A DNA stretch of 64,000 nucleotides, from positions 6,585,001 through 6,649,000 of the forward strand of contig NZ_CP059732.1 in the NCBI RefSeq assembly GCF_014117325.1. Direction: 5' to 3'. The DNA is from Spirosoma foliorum. GTDB taxonomy: Bacteria; Bacteroidota; Bacteroidia; Cytophagales; Spirosomataceae. Below are positions 9,259 through 18,146 of this stretch, piece by piece; positions within the stretch are counted from its first letter, which is position 1, and the number at the start of each line of letters is the position of its first letter. The notes under the pieces are model-generated. The model was not told where the DNA came from. It saw only the letters and a program-made list of their open reading frames with translations, and made no database searches. Made by a program: the position numbers and the translations under genes.

Positions 9259-9984
9259 TTAAAACCGAACAGGTAAATTAAGAATGGAAGTGCTTCTGGT
9301 AGGCCATCTGACAATAATTCGTTTTATTCGAATTTCAGAATACTTAGTAAGATCGTAGCCTGATAGCTTACAAAGGCAGTTATAGGCTGTAGCAATTGGT
9401 TCAGGTATTTTTTCGCATTCAATAACATGCTCAACTGATTTATTAGATAAGTCACTTAAAATTAGCTCAGTATACACATCCGTATTTAGGTACACATAAG
9501 CTTGCTGCTGATTAAATTTAGGACTGTTCCAAGCCGATAGGACATAGCATTCTGGTTCTTCATCGCAGGCTTTTGTAATTTTAGCCAAGATCGTGATATC
9601 CTTAATGGAATAATTTTTTAATTCATTTTGGTACTGGGTTGGCAGGATAAGCTCATAAATACCTGGTTCAGAACCCACAATCGTAAAGGGTAGCTTGGCT
9701 TGATATCTCCCATCTCGCGAACTTATCTCTACACAAAGTAGAGGTTGAGTATGCTTGGGTATGCGCACAAAAAAAGAGTTTGGTACTATTTTATCACTAT
9801 TTTCAAAAGCCATAATACCCACTCTCACCCCACCGCTAACCGGTATATTAGTATAAAATACCTCCCATTTCTGCAACATGTAACGTTTATCTGGATCAAG
9901 TTTCCTGATAGATGACTGGCTGAATAGAAAGGTGGGTAGAAGTATTAGGCAACAAAGAGCTATCAGTACTTTTAATATATTCAT
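9259..9984 (-). CDS. Exported hypothetical protein, first gene of protease operon
   Basis: This 241-residue protein has a signal peptide (about residues 1-23, ending FLFSQ) and no further membrane segment, so it is probably periplasmic or surface-exposed. The mature part is beta-rich and has several Cys (for example CDEEPEC and CEK...CLCK) that could form disulphides. I recognise no family. It is the first gene of a tight minus-strand unit with the membrane protein and the trypsin-like protease (spacings of one base, then a 4-bp overlap), so these three most likely work together. The gene lies divergent from the DUF6175-like gene at 10339. Confidence 0.75.
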   Translation of the reverse strand: MNILKVLIALCCLILLPTFLFSQSSIRKLDPDKRYMLQKWEVFYTNIPVSGGVRVGIMAFENSDKIVPNSFFVRIPKHTQPLLCVEISSRDGRYQAKLPFTIVGSEPGIYELILPTQYQNELKNYSIKDITILAKITKACDEEPECYVLSAWNSPKFNQQQAYVYLNTDVYTELILSDLSNKSVEHVIECEKIPEPIATAYNCLCKLSGYDLTKYSEIRIKRIIVRWPTRSTSILNLPVRF

Positions 9985-10338
9985 TCACTCATTCGAATTA
10001 AATAGTTCGTTAAATTGCTCAAATTTAGGGCTTTATGGACTAAATTATATCAAAGAAATTACTTTAAATTAAAAATCATTAATTCCAAAACTCCTTTTAG
10101 GGATTAAACGAGTTAATAATATTGTAAATTTTTGAAAATCAGTAATTTATAGTTATTAATTTGAATCGATAACTTAATGATAATATCTCAATATATCTAA
10201 GTAAAACTACAATAAACGTACAAGATCTAAGAGGGTATACAGCATTGGCGTCAATGCAAAAGTAAACTTCAGCCAACTTAAGTAATAGCTGATCAAAATT
10301 AAAACCATTCGAAAATTCAGCCTTCAATTTTATCACTG
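9985..10338. other. Divergent intergenic region, likely both promoters
   Basis: These 354 A+T-rich bases separate the start of the minus-strand protease operon (9984) from the start of the plus-strand gene at 10339. Both promoters should be here. I see no convincing operator or inverted repeat. Confidence 0.5.
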
Positions 10339-11298
10339 ATGAACCACCTATTACATATAATTGGTAAAACATGCCAACTCAGTATACTACTTTTTCTGTG
10401 CATTAATGGGCAAGCTCAAGGAATAAAACCACGGCTGATGGTTATTCCGGCCGATGATTTGCTGAAACGACTAAACTGTTTGAAGTATATAACCATTAAC
10501 GGCGTAACTTTTCTAGAACGGGATTACCAGAAAGCTTTTGCCGATCAGATCGATTTGCGCTTCGCCTGTGCCGCCATTGCTGATCAGTTTGCCAAACAGG
10601 GGTTTCTGCTGGAAGATCTGGAACACTCTTTGAAAGAACTCCATAATACGAACATTACGAGTGACATTCGCAACTTACAATCCGATGCTCTTACGCAGGT
10701 TCTGAATCAAGTACGACCCGACGTGGTTCTTGAATTGTCTTATCAAATGCAGAAGAGAAATGCGACCAATAGATTGATATTTGTGCTGGCGGCTAAAGAT
10801 TCGTACACCAACAAAGTGATTAAAGCTATTGCCAATCCCGGTTTAGCCTCCCTTGAGGACAACGTTCCGGTTTTACTGACTGATCAAGTACTTAATAATA
10901 TGAACACTTTTCTCAACGGCATTAATGAACACGAGGAAGATATCCAGACGAACGGCCGTACAATTAAACTTATGGTTTCGATAGCCGGTAGTACAGAGTT
11001 CGAACTATCGAATGAATGTAGCACTACTGGCGTGCCTTACAGGGATATGATTCTGACCCTGATTGAAAAATACAAACAACCCGATTCAGAGTCGCCTAAT
11101 ACAAAGCCGGGCGAAACAGATAAGCTAGTGCAGTTCATCAACATTCGGATTCCGTATCTAGATACTAAGAAAAAAAAGGGTATCTCGGCCCGCGATTGGG
11201 TTAACCTAATGCAGGCAGATTTGCAGAAAATATGCGGTGTGAAAGTGAAAAATGCCTCGCAGGGCCTAGGAGAAGGCCATATCATTCTATCACGTTAA
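10339..11298 (+). CDS. Exported DUF6175-like protein
   Basis: This 319-residue protein begins with a signal peptide (about residues 1-27, ending INGQAQ). Residues about 30-200 follow the pattern I associate with DUF6175, a Bacteroidota family of unknown function: PRLMVIPADDLLKRL, then ERDYQKAFADQIDLRFACAA, a GFLLEDLEHSLKEL helix, and DVVLELSYQM. A C-terminal part after residue about 255 begins with LVQFINIRIPYLD. Family members are often found next to exported CsgG-like proteins and mobile DNA, as here. The gene is transcribed away from the protease operon and its role is unknown. Confidence 0.65.
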   Translation: MNHLLHIIGKTCQLSILLFLCINGQAQGIKPRLMVIPADDLLKRLNCLKYITINGVTFLERDYQKAFADQIDLRFACAAIADQFAKQGFLLEDLEHSLKELHNTNITSDIRNLQSDALTQVLNQVRPDVVLELSYQMQKRNATNRLIFVLAAKDSYTNKVIKAIANPGLASLEDNVPVLLTDQVLNNMNTFLNGINEHEEDIQTNGRTIKLMVSIAGSTEFELSNECSTTGVPYRDMILTLIEKYKQPDSESPNTKPGETDKLVQFINIRIPYLDTKKKKGISARDWVNLMQADLQKICGVKVKNASQGLGEGHIILSR

Positions 11299-11704
11299 GA
11301 TATCGCTCTTCTTTCGACCATCTGACCTTGAGCAGCAATTTAAAGTAATGGATTTGTGCTGGCAAAAGCAGTTGCAGGGGCCTCCCTTTACGATTGCTAG
11401 TTACAAACAACTGACTAGTGGGACCCCAAAAAGAACAAATAAAAGTGTGCTGTATATACAGTAGTTATAGATTCTGAGTTGACTTTTTATCTGCTAAATT
11501 TCTTTTGTAAATTTTGTACAAATAAAAAATAACTTACAGATTTTATTTATTACCTTATTGACAGTCAAGAATCAATGGGTGAAATCGGACTACTGACCCA
11601 CTGTTTCTAAGTTAGTTTATTTAAGGAACATAGTACTGTTAAACAGCTCCAGTAGCAATTTAAAAGCTAAGAATGAACGGCAACATTCGTAATTGTTGTA
11701 CCAA
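11299..11704. other. Intergenic, nothing recognised
   Basis: These 406 A+T-rich bases lie between the DUF6175-like gene and the terminator/tRNA remnant. No open frame or structured repeat could be supported. It may be decayed DNA at the edge of the accessory region. Confidence 0.45.
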
Positions 11705-11706
11705 AT

Positions 11707-11744
11707 AAAAAAACCGTCACAGTATTTAACTGTAACGGCTTAAT
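11707..11744 (-). terminator. Rho-independent terminator after tRNA remnant
   Basis: On the minus strand GCCGTTACAGT pairs with ACTGTGACGGT (one mismatch) around a short loop, followed by seven T. It lies just after the tRNA-like remnant, as expected for the tail of a former tRNA gene. Confidence 0.75.
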
Positions 11745-11753
11745 TTTCAGAGT

Positions 11754-11802
11754 AGCGGGAGCAGGACTCGAACCAGCGACTTTTGCGTTGTGAGTCCTGC
11801 CA
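11754..11802 (-). pseudogene. tRNA 3'-end-like remnant (possible att site)
   Basis: On the minus strand this segment contains GCTGGTTCGAGTCCTGC, the T-arm pattern of a tRNA (one mismatch in the five-pair stem), followed by acceptor-like CTCCCGCTA. No D-arm or full cloverleaf lies upstream. The segment is followed by a terminator. It may be the displaced 3' end of a tRNA left by an integrating element, or simply a decayed tRNA. Confidence 0.5.
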
Positions 11803-11909
11803 GCCCTATAAATCTTTGTTAAAAAATAAAATCCTGAAATGTTGTCCTATTGTTGTCCTGAACAAAAAAGAGGTTATACCTCTGAAGATATAACCTCTTG
11901 ATTATCAAG

Positions 11910-11994
11910 TACCAGGAGCGGGAGTCGAACCCGCACGGGCTTGAGGCCCACAGGATTTTAAGTCCGGCGTGTCTACCAATTCCACCATCCCGGC
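11910..11994 (-). tRNA. tRNA-Leu (UAA)
   Basis: The 85-nt minus-strand gene begins GCCGGGATGGTGGAATTGG and has the long variable arm of a class II tRNA, GGTTCGACTCC in the T-arm and an acceptor pairing GCCGGGA with TCCTGGT (two G-T pairs). The anticodon loop reads CTTAAAA, giving UAA, so it decodes Leu UUA. No CCA is encoded; the discriminator base is A. tRNA-Gly lies 62 bp upstream on the same strand. Confidence 0.95.
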
Positions 11995-12024
11995 ATTCCA
12001 TTTCCGCCGAAGCAGATTTTTACA

Positions 12025-12054
12025 AAAAAAGCACCGGGGTCGGTGCCTTTTTGT
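12025..12054 (-). terminator. Rho-independent terminator between tRNA-Gly and tRNA-Leu
   Basis: GCACCG pairs with CGGTGC around GGGT. On the minus strand it is followed by a run of seven T. It lies between the two tRNA genes, so tRNA-Gly probably ends here and tRNA-Leu needs its own promoter or read-through. The flanking A and T runs make it look bidirectional. Confidence 0.75.
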
Positions 12055-12056
12055 AG

Positions 12057-12129
12057 AGCGAAAGACGGGGTTCGAACCCGCGACCTCGACCTTGGCAAGG
12101 TCGCGCTCTACCAGCTGAGCTACTTTCGC
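12057..12129 (-). tRNA. tRNA-Gly (GCC)
   Basis: This 73-nt minus-strand gene begins GCGAAAGTAGCTCAGCTGG. It has D-arm, T-arm (GGGTTCGAACCCC) and acceptor pairing GCGAAAG with CTTTCGC. The anticodon loop TTGCCAA gives GCC. No CCA is encoded. Confidence 0.95.
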
Positions 12130-12281
12130 GTTTTACAATTTGCCACTCTCTCGGCGAATTGTGGATGCAAAATTAGGCTATTTTCTTCGTTTGTCAAGTC
12201 TTACGTCTAAAAAAAACTAAAAATTTTGCGCGTCTATATGTATAAATCTGATTGTGAATAAATTACTCTTTATCTAATTTA

Positions 12282-13206
12282 ATTCAAGTTGCGAGATTAT
12301 AGAGCATGTGGCGTAAGTCCGTCGAAGGTATATGCCAGAAGGAATAAAAACACTTTCAAGAGGAATCCTTTGGCCGTTACCGCATGAATATGGCGGGGAA
12401 ATAAGTCGGTGATCTGACTAAATGCCCCTTCAATTGGCTTGCGGAAGTGGTTCTTAAGAAACACTTCCCAAGGCTGGTCAGGGCGGTGAGAATTTATTTT
12501 GCGATGAATTCGAAGATAAATCTGTTCATGCTGGGCATATAAATCTTCCTGTTCATAGTCGGTGTAGCCTTTGTCGCCATACAGTTCACTGCCCGCTGGC
12601 AGATCAATAGTCATAGACTGCAGGGCTGTGACATCGGCAAAGCTACCTGCTAGCACGAAATAATCAACTGGCAAGCAATCTTCATCCACAATGACTTGAA
12701 TCTTGAAACCGTAAAAATATTCCTTTTTAGCTTCATTGTAGCCATGATAGGCTTTGCCTTTCAGCAATTTACAAACCGGAATCCGGCAATTGCGGCAGAC
12801 GGCTACGGGAAACGAATCAATGATATAACGGCTATTGATATTGAGGTCTTTAAGGGTAAATCCCAAGGAATGAAAGAGGGCTATTAACCGGGCTTCAAGT
12901 CGATGAATACGTCGATTAAATCCTGATTTGTCGATCATTTTTAAACCATGATGTTCGCGCATATATTTCATAGCCGAGCCTTGATTACCGTAAAAGAACA
13001 GGGCCGCTAGCAAAGCGGTTGTCGCGATTTCGGCATCATTAAGTTTACAATGAGCATCTTCTTTAGGGGCACTAAGCTTGAAGAAATCGTCTAAAAAGCA
13101 GTAGATTGCTATGGCTTTGTCAGTCATGGGAGTTGTTATTTTAGAACCTCGGAGACTCTAAAATACACTCCTGACTGGCAGGCTCAAACTATCTCGCAAC
13201 TTGAAT
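12282..13206 (-). mobile_element. IS982-family insertion sequence
   Basis: The element is 925 bp. Its ends are a perfect 16-bp inverted repeat, ATTCAAGTTGCGAGAT at 12282-12297 and its complement at 13191-13206. A 7-bp direct repeat TAATTTA lies at 12275-12281 and 13207-13213, the target duplication. Because bases at the junction are A/T, the exact end could slide by a base or two. It carries one transposase gene. Intact ends and duplication suggest a recent insertion. Confidence 0.9.
12297..13127 (-). CDS. IS982-family transposase
   Basis: The 276-residue protein carries the DDE motif residues of IS982: Asp in IIDSFPVAVC, Asp in ELYGDKGYTDYE and Glu in FRKPIEGAFSQI. The length is normal for this family (about 270-300). 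Its stop codon overlaps the inner end of the left inverted repeat at 12297. It looks intact and probably active. It is read on the same strand as the neighbour whose stop codon it interrupts. Confidence 0.92.
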   Translation of the reverse strand: MTDKAIAIYCFLDDFFKLSAPKEDAHCKLNDAEIATTALLAALFFYGNQGSAMKYMREHHGLKMIDKSGFNRRIHRLEARLIALFHSLGFTLKDLNINSRYIIDSFPVAVCRNCRIPVCKLLKGKAYHGYNEAKKEYFYGFKIQVIVDEDCLPVDYFVLAGSFADVTALQSMTIDLPAGSELYGDKGYTDYEQEDLYAQHEQIYLRIHRKINSHRPDQPWEVFLKNHFRKPIEGAFSQITDLFPRHIHAVTAKGFLLKVFLFLLAYTFDGLTPHAL

Positions 13207-14927
13207 TAATTTAACAACGCATCATTTACCTGCGTGTCGAAAACGCCTGTTAGTACTTGTCCGTTACGTTTTACTTGTACCCAAATGCGATAATGACCAT
13301 CACGCGGAAATGCGTAAGGGAACTCCACCATGTTATTTGTTTTCATAGCATGACTCATACCAGGCATACTTGTTGTCAGTAGCTTATTCTTTTCGACTTC
13401 GGGCAATGTTTTCAATTTAGTCACGTAGGTATCGATGCTATCACGGAATCGGGCAGCATTGGGGTAATGGAAAGTTCTGGCTGTATCGGCAATACGATTT
13501 ACCAGGGAACCTTCGGCTGCCATTGAGTACGTTCCAACAGGATGCAAGTGAATATAGACCGTTCCATCTGAGCGCAGAATAACTGCATGCCCTCCCATGC
13601 CCAGATATGGCTCTAAAGCAGCGGCTTTTCCTTGTGCATCGGCTACAGCGAATTTTAACAGATATAGTTTCCCCGCTTCCAGAATCTGCGAGGGTTTGTC
13701 CATCCAAATCATCGTAGACCCATCGCTAAGTTTCACACTAGCACCGGGCTTGCCACACACGACCATGTCATTATCTAAATGGGGGACGTTTACTGCATTT
13801 GCTTTTACTCCCATCGGTTCGGTTACGAGCCAGCTATCGTCTACATCAGTTGGCTTCGCATTAGCAGCTGTTTCTGCTGTAATTTTTAGCGATGGGACCT
13901 CAACGGTATCGGTCAGCGTTTCAGCAAATCCACTCCGGTAAACCACATCAGCATAGAGCAGGTATTTGCCTCCCGGCAATAGCGGTAAAGTCGATTCATA
14001 GTTCAGCGTATCCCGACGTTCAGGGTGCAAATGCGCGAAGGCATCCAGCCCCGGCGTTCGAACTAAAAAAGCGTGCATAAGTTTGCCATGATCGGGCAGC
14101 ATAAAACTAAAAAGCCGACGAGATCTTCGGCCACTACCAAAGCCTGTTGTATCGAACTGGATCGTTAGCTGGCGTTGCGCATTAGTAACACGCGCCGATG
14201 TTGCAATGCGTGTTGGCTGATAGAGTTGCTCATTCCGATAGTCTTCGGCGGTACTCGTCCACCAGGAGCGCCAGCCTGTTAGAATCAACACAATAACAGC
14301 CAAACCAACGCCCATGCCAACCAATCTCCGACGACCGAGTGTAGCAGGTGCTTTTTGACCGGGTAACAAAACGCCATCCGAATTGCTGGCGCCAATGATG
14401 GTAATGAGCATAACAACCAGCAGGAGACCCATTGCGGCCAATGCCAGACCCGTTCCCTGGGGCATTTCACGCAAAGCGGTTGCCATAGCCACAACAGGCA
14501 CAATCACCTGCTGTTTACCATCGGGTCCATCGATGCTCAATTCAATACTCGACGAGCCAGAGTCCATTAGCCACAAATCTCCCTCGTAACGATTGGCTTC
14601 TACAGGGGTCAGAATATCGTGCGTTGGCGCGCCTTTATCGCCCGAACGGAAATAAATTGGTCTTGCTCCAATACTACTCACCCGGCCTTGTTCCACAAAT
14701 ACCGTTACGATGGCCGTTCCAGGCACTACATCAGGCGGTTTTACGCTGATTAGCAATTGATAGTTACCAACCTGTTTCTGTACAATTACGCCCGAACTGC
14801 CAACGTGAGCGGAGGCAATGAATGAATGAGTGAGTGATAGAATGAGTGAATAGAATAGGGCAAGTCGTATAACCCGTCCAGACATTCGTTTATTGCTTTT
14901 TATTGGATTCATTTCGCAGAATTTCAT
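13206..14927 (-). CDS. Exported membrane protein with YtkA-like HLHP motifs
   Basis: This 573-residue protein has a signal peptide (cleavage near SAHVG), two membrane segments at about 165-188 and 207-225, and a large C-terminal part outside. That part has two similar His motifs, FAHLHPERRD and YIHLHPVG, each preceded by a HG or MGGHA stretch, which recall YtkA-like or CopC-like domains binding metal. The mature N-terminal region (about 40-150) is beta-rich. Downstream lies the IS982 element, whose insertion changed the stop from TAG to TAA without altering the protein. It lies 25 bp after the polytopic membrane gene 14953-16143, so the two form an operon. A copper-related role is inference. 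Confidence 0.7.
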   Translation of the reverse strand: MKFCEMNPIKSNKRMSGRVIRLALFYSLILSLTHSFIASAHVGSSGVIVQKQVGNYQLLISVKPPDVVPGTAIVTVFVEQGRVSSIGARPIYFRSGDKGAPTHDILTPVEANRYEGDLWLMDSGSSSIELSIDGPDGKQQVIVPVVAMATALREMPQGTGLALAAMGLLLVVMLITIIGASNSDGVLLPGQKAPATLGRRRLVGMGVGLAVIVLILTGWRSWWTSTAEDYRNEQLYQPTRIATSARVTNAQRQLTIQFDTTGFGSGRRSRRLFSFMLPDHGKLMHAFLVRTPGLDAFAHLHPERRDTLNYESTLPLLPGGKYLLYADVVYRSGFAETLTDTVEVPSLKITAETAANAKPTDVDDSWLVTEPMGVKANAVNVPHLDNDMVVCGKPGASVKLSDGSTMIWMDKPSQILEAGKLYLLKFAVADAQGKAAALEPYLGMGGHAVILRSDGTVYIHLHPVGTYSMAAEGSLVNRIADTARTFHYPNAARFRDSIDTYVTKLKTLPEVEKNKLLTTSMPGMSHAMKTNNMVEFPYAFPRDGHYRIWVQVKRNGQVLTGVFDTQVNDALLN

Positions 14928-14952
14928 GACCTCTTTCCCTTAATACGCTCAA

Positions 14953-16143
14953 TCAGCGAGCTACTCGTTTCATCCAATTTCCCCAAAGCAATCCAACTCG
15001 GGCCGAAAGGCTGGCGTAAATCAATGCCTTCCCAAAACCCATAGCAAATTCGGCTGGCGATTGGGTACGCCAGGGTGGGAAAGCATACCGATACTCCCAA
15101 TCGGGCGGACTGCCATATGTCCAGGAATACGACAAAAAGATGCCGTTCCGCGCATAGGGAGATGTTTCCAGAAACTCGCCAAATGGCCATTGTACAGCCA
15201 GTAATATCAGCAAAAACACAACACCCAATAAAACGGCCAACACCCAATCGTTGAGTTTTCGTCCCGTAACCGGATTATCGAACCGATGCAAAATCCAGTC
15301 CATGGCAAAGGCTGGGATAATGAGTAGGGGCGGAAACACAAACGGCTGATAATGGGTGATTGGATTAAGCACCGGTCCTAACCGGGGAACGGCGGGCAGA
15401 TGTTGAATGACCCAGCTTGGCAGGAGTAAAAACAACATAAATAGGCCTGCAATTGAGGTAATTGGCCACCGTAATAAGGAGGCTCGCCCCATAGCTACCA
15501 GATAGAACGGCAACACAATGGCTGCTGTAACATAATAAGCTGTACTATGCGTATCGCCCCGTTCCATTGTTTCAGAGAACAAAGAAAATAGCATAGTGAG
15601 CAGCAAGCCTGCCGCAATGGCAAATAACCATTTCAGGCGTATGGACGTAGTACTAACTAAACCAGTATTCTGGTGCCTGTTTTGTAAAGCCAGAACACCA
15701 ATGATGGCCCCGAACTGTAATGTCATGATACCAATGGCCAGAATGGTATGTGGAGGGGTCAGAATCTGAACATCAAGCCCGTATGTGTTGTGCCACCAGT
15801 CGTCGAAAGGGGCCGATGTGAGCATGGCCAATGCTCCCCAAACGCAGAACATAGCGCCTAACGGCCCATAAAAAACACCCCAGAAAGGTACTGCCTCAGG
15901 GCGGCCAGGGTGATTTTTAGACAGCGTCAGGTTAAAAATCTGGTAGGCAGAAAATAATCCACCAACCACTCCCCCTACGTAAATAACCAGGTGTGGGGCC
16001 GCAAACAAACCATCACGTCCAATGCTCATGTGCCACATGATGTCCCAGAGAAGACCCATAATGACACAAAATGAAGCGAAGACAGCTGCGTAGATATAAA
16101 TTGGTATGCTAAAACGCTGATCAGCAGAGGAGATAGATGGCAT
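14953..16143 (-). CDS. Polytopic membrane protein, function unknown
   Basis: The 396-residue protein has about ten hydrophobic segments from residue 12 on, with loops containing DIMWHMSIGRDG, DDWWHNTYGLDVQ and TPPHTILAIGIM. These His, Trp and Asp residues at membrane edges could bind a metal or cofactor, but I recognise no family. It precedes the HLHP-motif gene 13206-14927 with a 25-bp gap, so the two are likely co-expressed and may form one membrane complex. Its start faces the divergent gene at 16313. Confidence 0.7.
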   Translation of the reverse strand: MPSISSADQRFSIPIYIYAAVFASFCVIMGLLWDIMWHMSIGRDGLFAAPHLVIYVGGVVGGLFSAYQIFNLTLSKNHPGRPEAVPFWGVFYGPLGAMFCVWGALAMLTSAPFDDWWHNTYGLDVQILTPPHTILAIGIMTLQFGAIIGVLALQNRHQNTGLVSTTSIRLKWLFAIAAGLLLTMLFSLFSETMERGDTHSTAYYVTAAIVLPFYLVAMGRASLLRWPITSIAGLFMLFLLLPSWVIQHLPAVPRLGPVLNPITHYQPFVFPPLLIIPAFAMDWILHRFDNPVTGRKLNDWVLAVLLGVVFLLILLAVQWPFGEFLETSPYARNGIFLSYSWTYGSPPDWEYRYAFPPWRTQSPAEFAMGFGKALIYASLSARVGLLWGNWMKRVAR

Positions 16144-16312
16144 AAATAAACAAATTACCCGTAGGGCTTAATGATGCTGTAAAATACGAAATGTTGCGCA
16201 AAGTCGTGAGATCGCTTGGCAACAACGCTTACGCTCTCTGAGCCAACGGGATACAGTTCCACTGATTTATAGCGTTATTTGCGTATCGATGCGTGTACTT
16301 AAGCCAGATCAT

Positions 16313-16936
16313 ATGCTCCATTCCAATTTCTCTGCAAACAGTAAGTCGTTTGTAGCTAAAGCATTATTGATTAGCCTTAGCTTATTCATGAGTGCGTGTG
16401 TGCCCGACTTTTTAGTGTCGGACTCTGATTGGGTTGTTATTGAAGCCGGTGAACATGAGCCAAGCCCTGCCCGCAAATTTGGCTTACTTATCAGTCCGAG
16501 TGAAGTATCGGCCACGGTCACCTTCGATAGCAGCTGCATCTACGATGTCGGAGCCGTTGATGCCGATGACTGGAACAAAGTAATTGGCGTTGGATTTGTT
16601 GGCGCTAAAGATCAGCCATTGGATGGAGTCGCTCCTCATCAGGTAGATGGGGCACGGATTGGTTGGCGCTGGAACCCCCAACGGCAACGTATTGATCTGG
16701 GTGCCTATGTTTATGTTGAAGGCCAACGCATTGACTTCAAAGTAGCCGAAGTAGCCATTAATACCCCCACCAAAATGGTTATCAAGATCGATTACGATCG
16801 AAAAGTGTATCAGGTATTGGGTGGCAAAACGATTCCGTTCACCCACAATAAATCATTTGCGTATAACACTGGACTTTATTTCGGGGGTACCAGCGTGGCT
16901 CCTCACCGAATACGCGTAAAAATCCAGGATTATTAG
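16313..16936 (+). CDS. Lipoprotein, hypothetical
   Basis: The ATG at 16313 gives 207 residues with a hydrophobic stretch and a lipobox LFMSAC, so the protein is probably an outer-membrane lipoprotein. An upstream ATG at 16289 is possible but gives a longer, less typical lead. The mature part is beta-rich with Trp, Tyr and Gly (WNKVIGVGFVGA, ARIGWRWNPQ, YNTGLYFGG). I do not recognise the fold. It lies 14 bp before the AraC regulator gene on the same strand. Confidence 0.65.
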   Translation: MLHSNFSANSKSFVAKALLISLSLFMSACVPDFLVSDSDWVVIEAGEHEPSPARKFGLLISPSEVSATVTFDSSCIYDVGAVDADDWNKVIGVGFVGAKDQPLDGVAPHQVDGARIGWRWNPQRQRIDLGAYVYVEGQRIDFKVAEVAINTPTKMVIKIDYDRKVYQVLGGKTIPFTHNKSFAYNTGLYFGGTSVAPHRIRVKIQDY

Positions 16937-16950
16937 TCTACTCCAGTGGC

Positions 16951-18096
16951 ATGACGATCTCTCCTTTTGACCTGATTCTGTTACTGGGTAGTGTTCAGGG
17001 AGTTATTCTGGCGGCACTCTTATGGCTCAATCCGAAAGGTAATCGATTGCCGAACCGGTTATTGGCTACGCTCATTGGCCTACTGGCATCGATGAGTTTT
17101 GCGGTAGGGCATCCCATTACCAATCGTTGGGTAGTACTCGTGCTGGATTTAATTCCGCTTATTATTGCCATGCCCATTGGGCCACTCATTTACTTTTATA
17201 CAAAGTCGATGCTGGACCCCGCTTTTCAATTTGGCAAAACCGAACGACGTCATTTTTATCCAGCTGTTCTGGATTTAGGCTCGAAATTCATAGGCTGGGT
17301 TTTCATTACTGGTATGCTGCTGGGATTTTTTGAGCGGGAAACCGGCCCCAATTGGGGAAATGCAATGGACGAATACGATACGTATGTTGATATTCCTCGC
17401 TGGCTATCGGCTACAATTTATCTATTTCTAGCCAGGCGTACACTTCGTCAGTACAAATCAACTACGTCAAATCAACAGGCAGGTCAACTTCCTCCTATGC
17501 GCTGGCTCTGGCAATTTGTCAATGTGTTTCTAGTTTTTCAGGTCATCTGGTTTATTCATTTAGTGCCTTATATCATCCCTGTTTCACGCGGCCCTTTACT
17601 TGATCGCTTTGGCTGGTATCCCATTTATATTCCTATTGCCATTCTGATCTACTGGCTGGGGTTCAAAGGGTATTTATTTACACGGTCGGAAAGCAGTAAT
17701 AAGCCCACTGCCAAACCTGCTAATGCAGATTTGAATCCGCAAACCGTTGAGCAGGTCGTTAACGCGCTTTCGAGTGCGATGGAACAGGAAAAACTCTTCC
17801 TGGATACGGATTTGACCGTTGACAAATTAGGGCAGCATTTGCGACTTCCACCGAAACTGATCTCGGCAGTGCTCAATCAGCATCTACACAAGAATTTCAA
17901 TGGGTTCATTAATGACTACCGAGTCGATGAAGTAAAACGTCGATTAGTCGATCCCGCCTATGAACACCTGACCCTTACCGGCATTGCCTTCGACTGTGGC
18001 TTCAACTCGCAGGCGACCTTTCAGCGTACATTCAAGCAATCAACGGGCGTTTCACCCGGCGAATACCTAAAAAATACCTCTCAAATCAGGATTTGA
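16951..18096 (+). CDS. AraC-family transcriptional regulator with membrane N-terminus
   Basis: The 381-residue protein has seven likely membrane segments in residues about 1-235, then a linker and a C-terminal AraC/XylS double HTH (about 270-375) with DKLGQHLRLPPKLISAVLNQ, ITGIAFDCGFNS-type signature (LTGIAFDCGFNSQATFQRTFK) and STGVSPGEYLK at the end. This arrangement is common in Bacteroidota and suggests a regulator responding to membrane events. The downstream hydrolase gene starts 50 bp on (18147), so it may be a target or an operon member. Confidence 0.85.
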   Translation: MTISPFDLILLLGSVQGVILAALLWLNPKGNRLPNRLLATLIGLLASMSFAVGHPITNRWVVLVLDLIPLIIAMPIGPLIYFYTKSMLDPAFQFGKTERRHFYPAVLDLGSKFIGWVFITGMLLGFFERETGPNWGNAMDEYDTYVDIPRWLSATIYLFLARRTLRQYKSTTSNQQAGQLPPMRWLWQFVNVFLVFQVIWFIHLVPYIIPVSRGPLLDRFGWYPIYIPIAILIYWLGFKGYLFTRSESSNKPTAKPANADLNPQTVEQVVNALSSAMEQEKLFLDTDLTVDKLGQHLRLPPKLISAVLNQHLHKNFNGFINDYRVDEVKRRLVDPAYEHLTLTGIAFDCGFNSQATFQRTFKQSTGVSPGEYLKNTSQIRI

Positions 18097-18146
18097 GCAG
18101 ATCAGCGTCTGTTTTTCGGGCAGCTTTGACCCAAAAACGACCTGCT

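Noticed and set aside
9258..9314. An earlier start (9314) for the 8349-9257 membrane protein
   Set aside because: It would overlap the upstream gene by about 55 bases and adds a lead without a typical membrane signal. ATG 9257 fits the coupling better.
11819..12001. A 60-residue minus-strand frame
   Set aside because: It is the translation of tRNA-Leu and flanks, not a gene.
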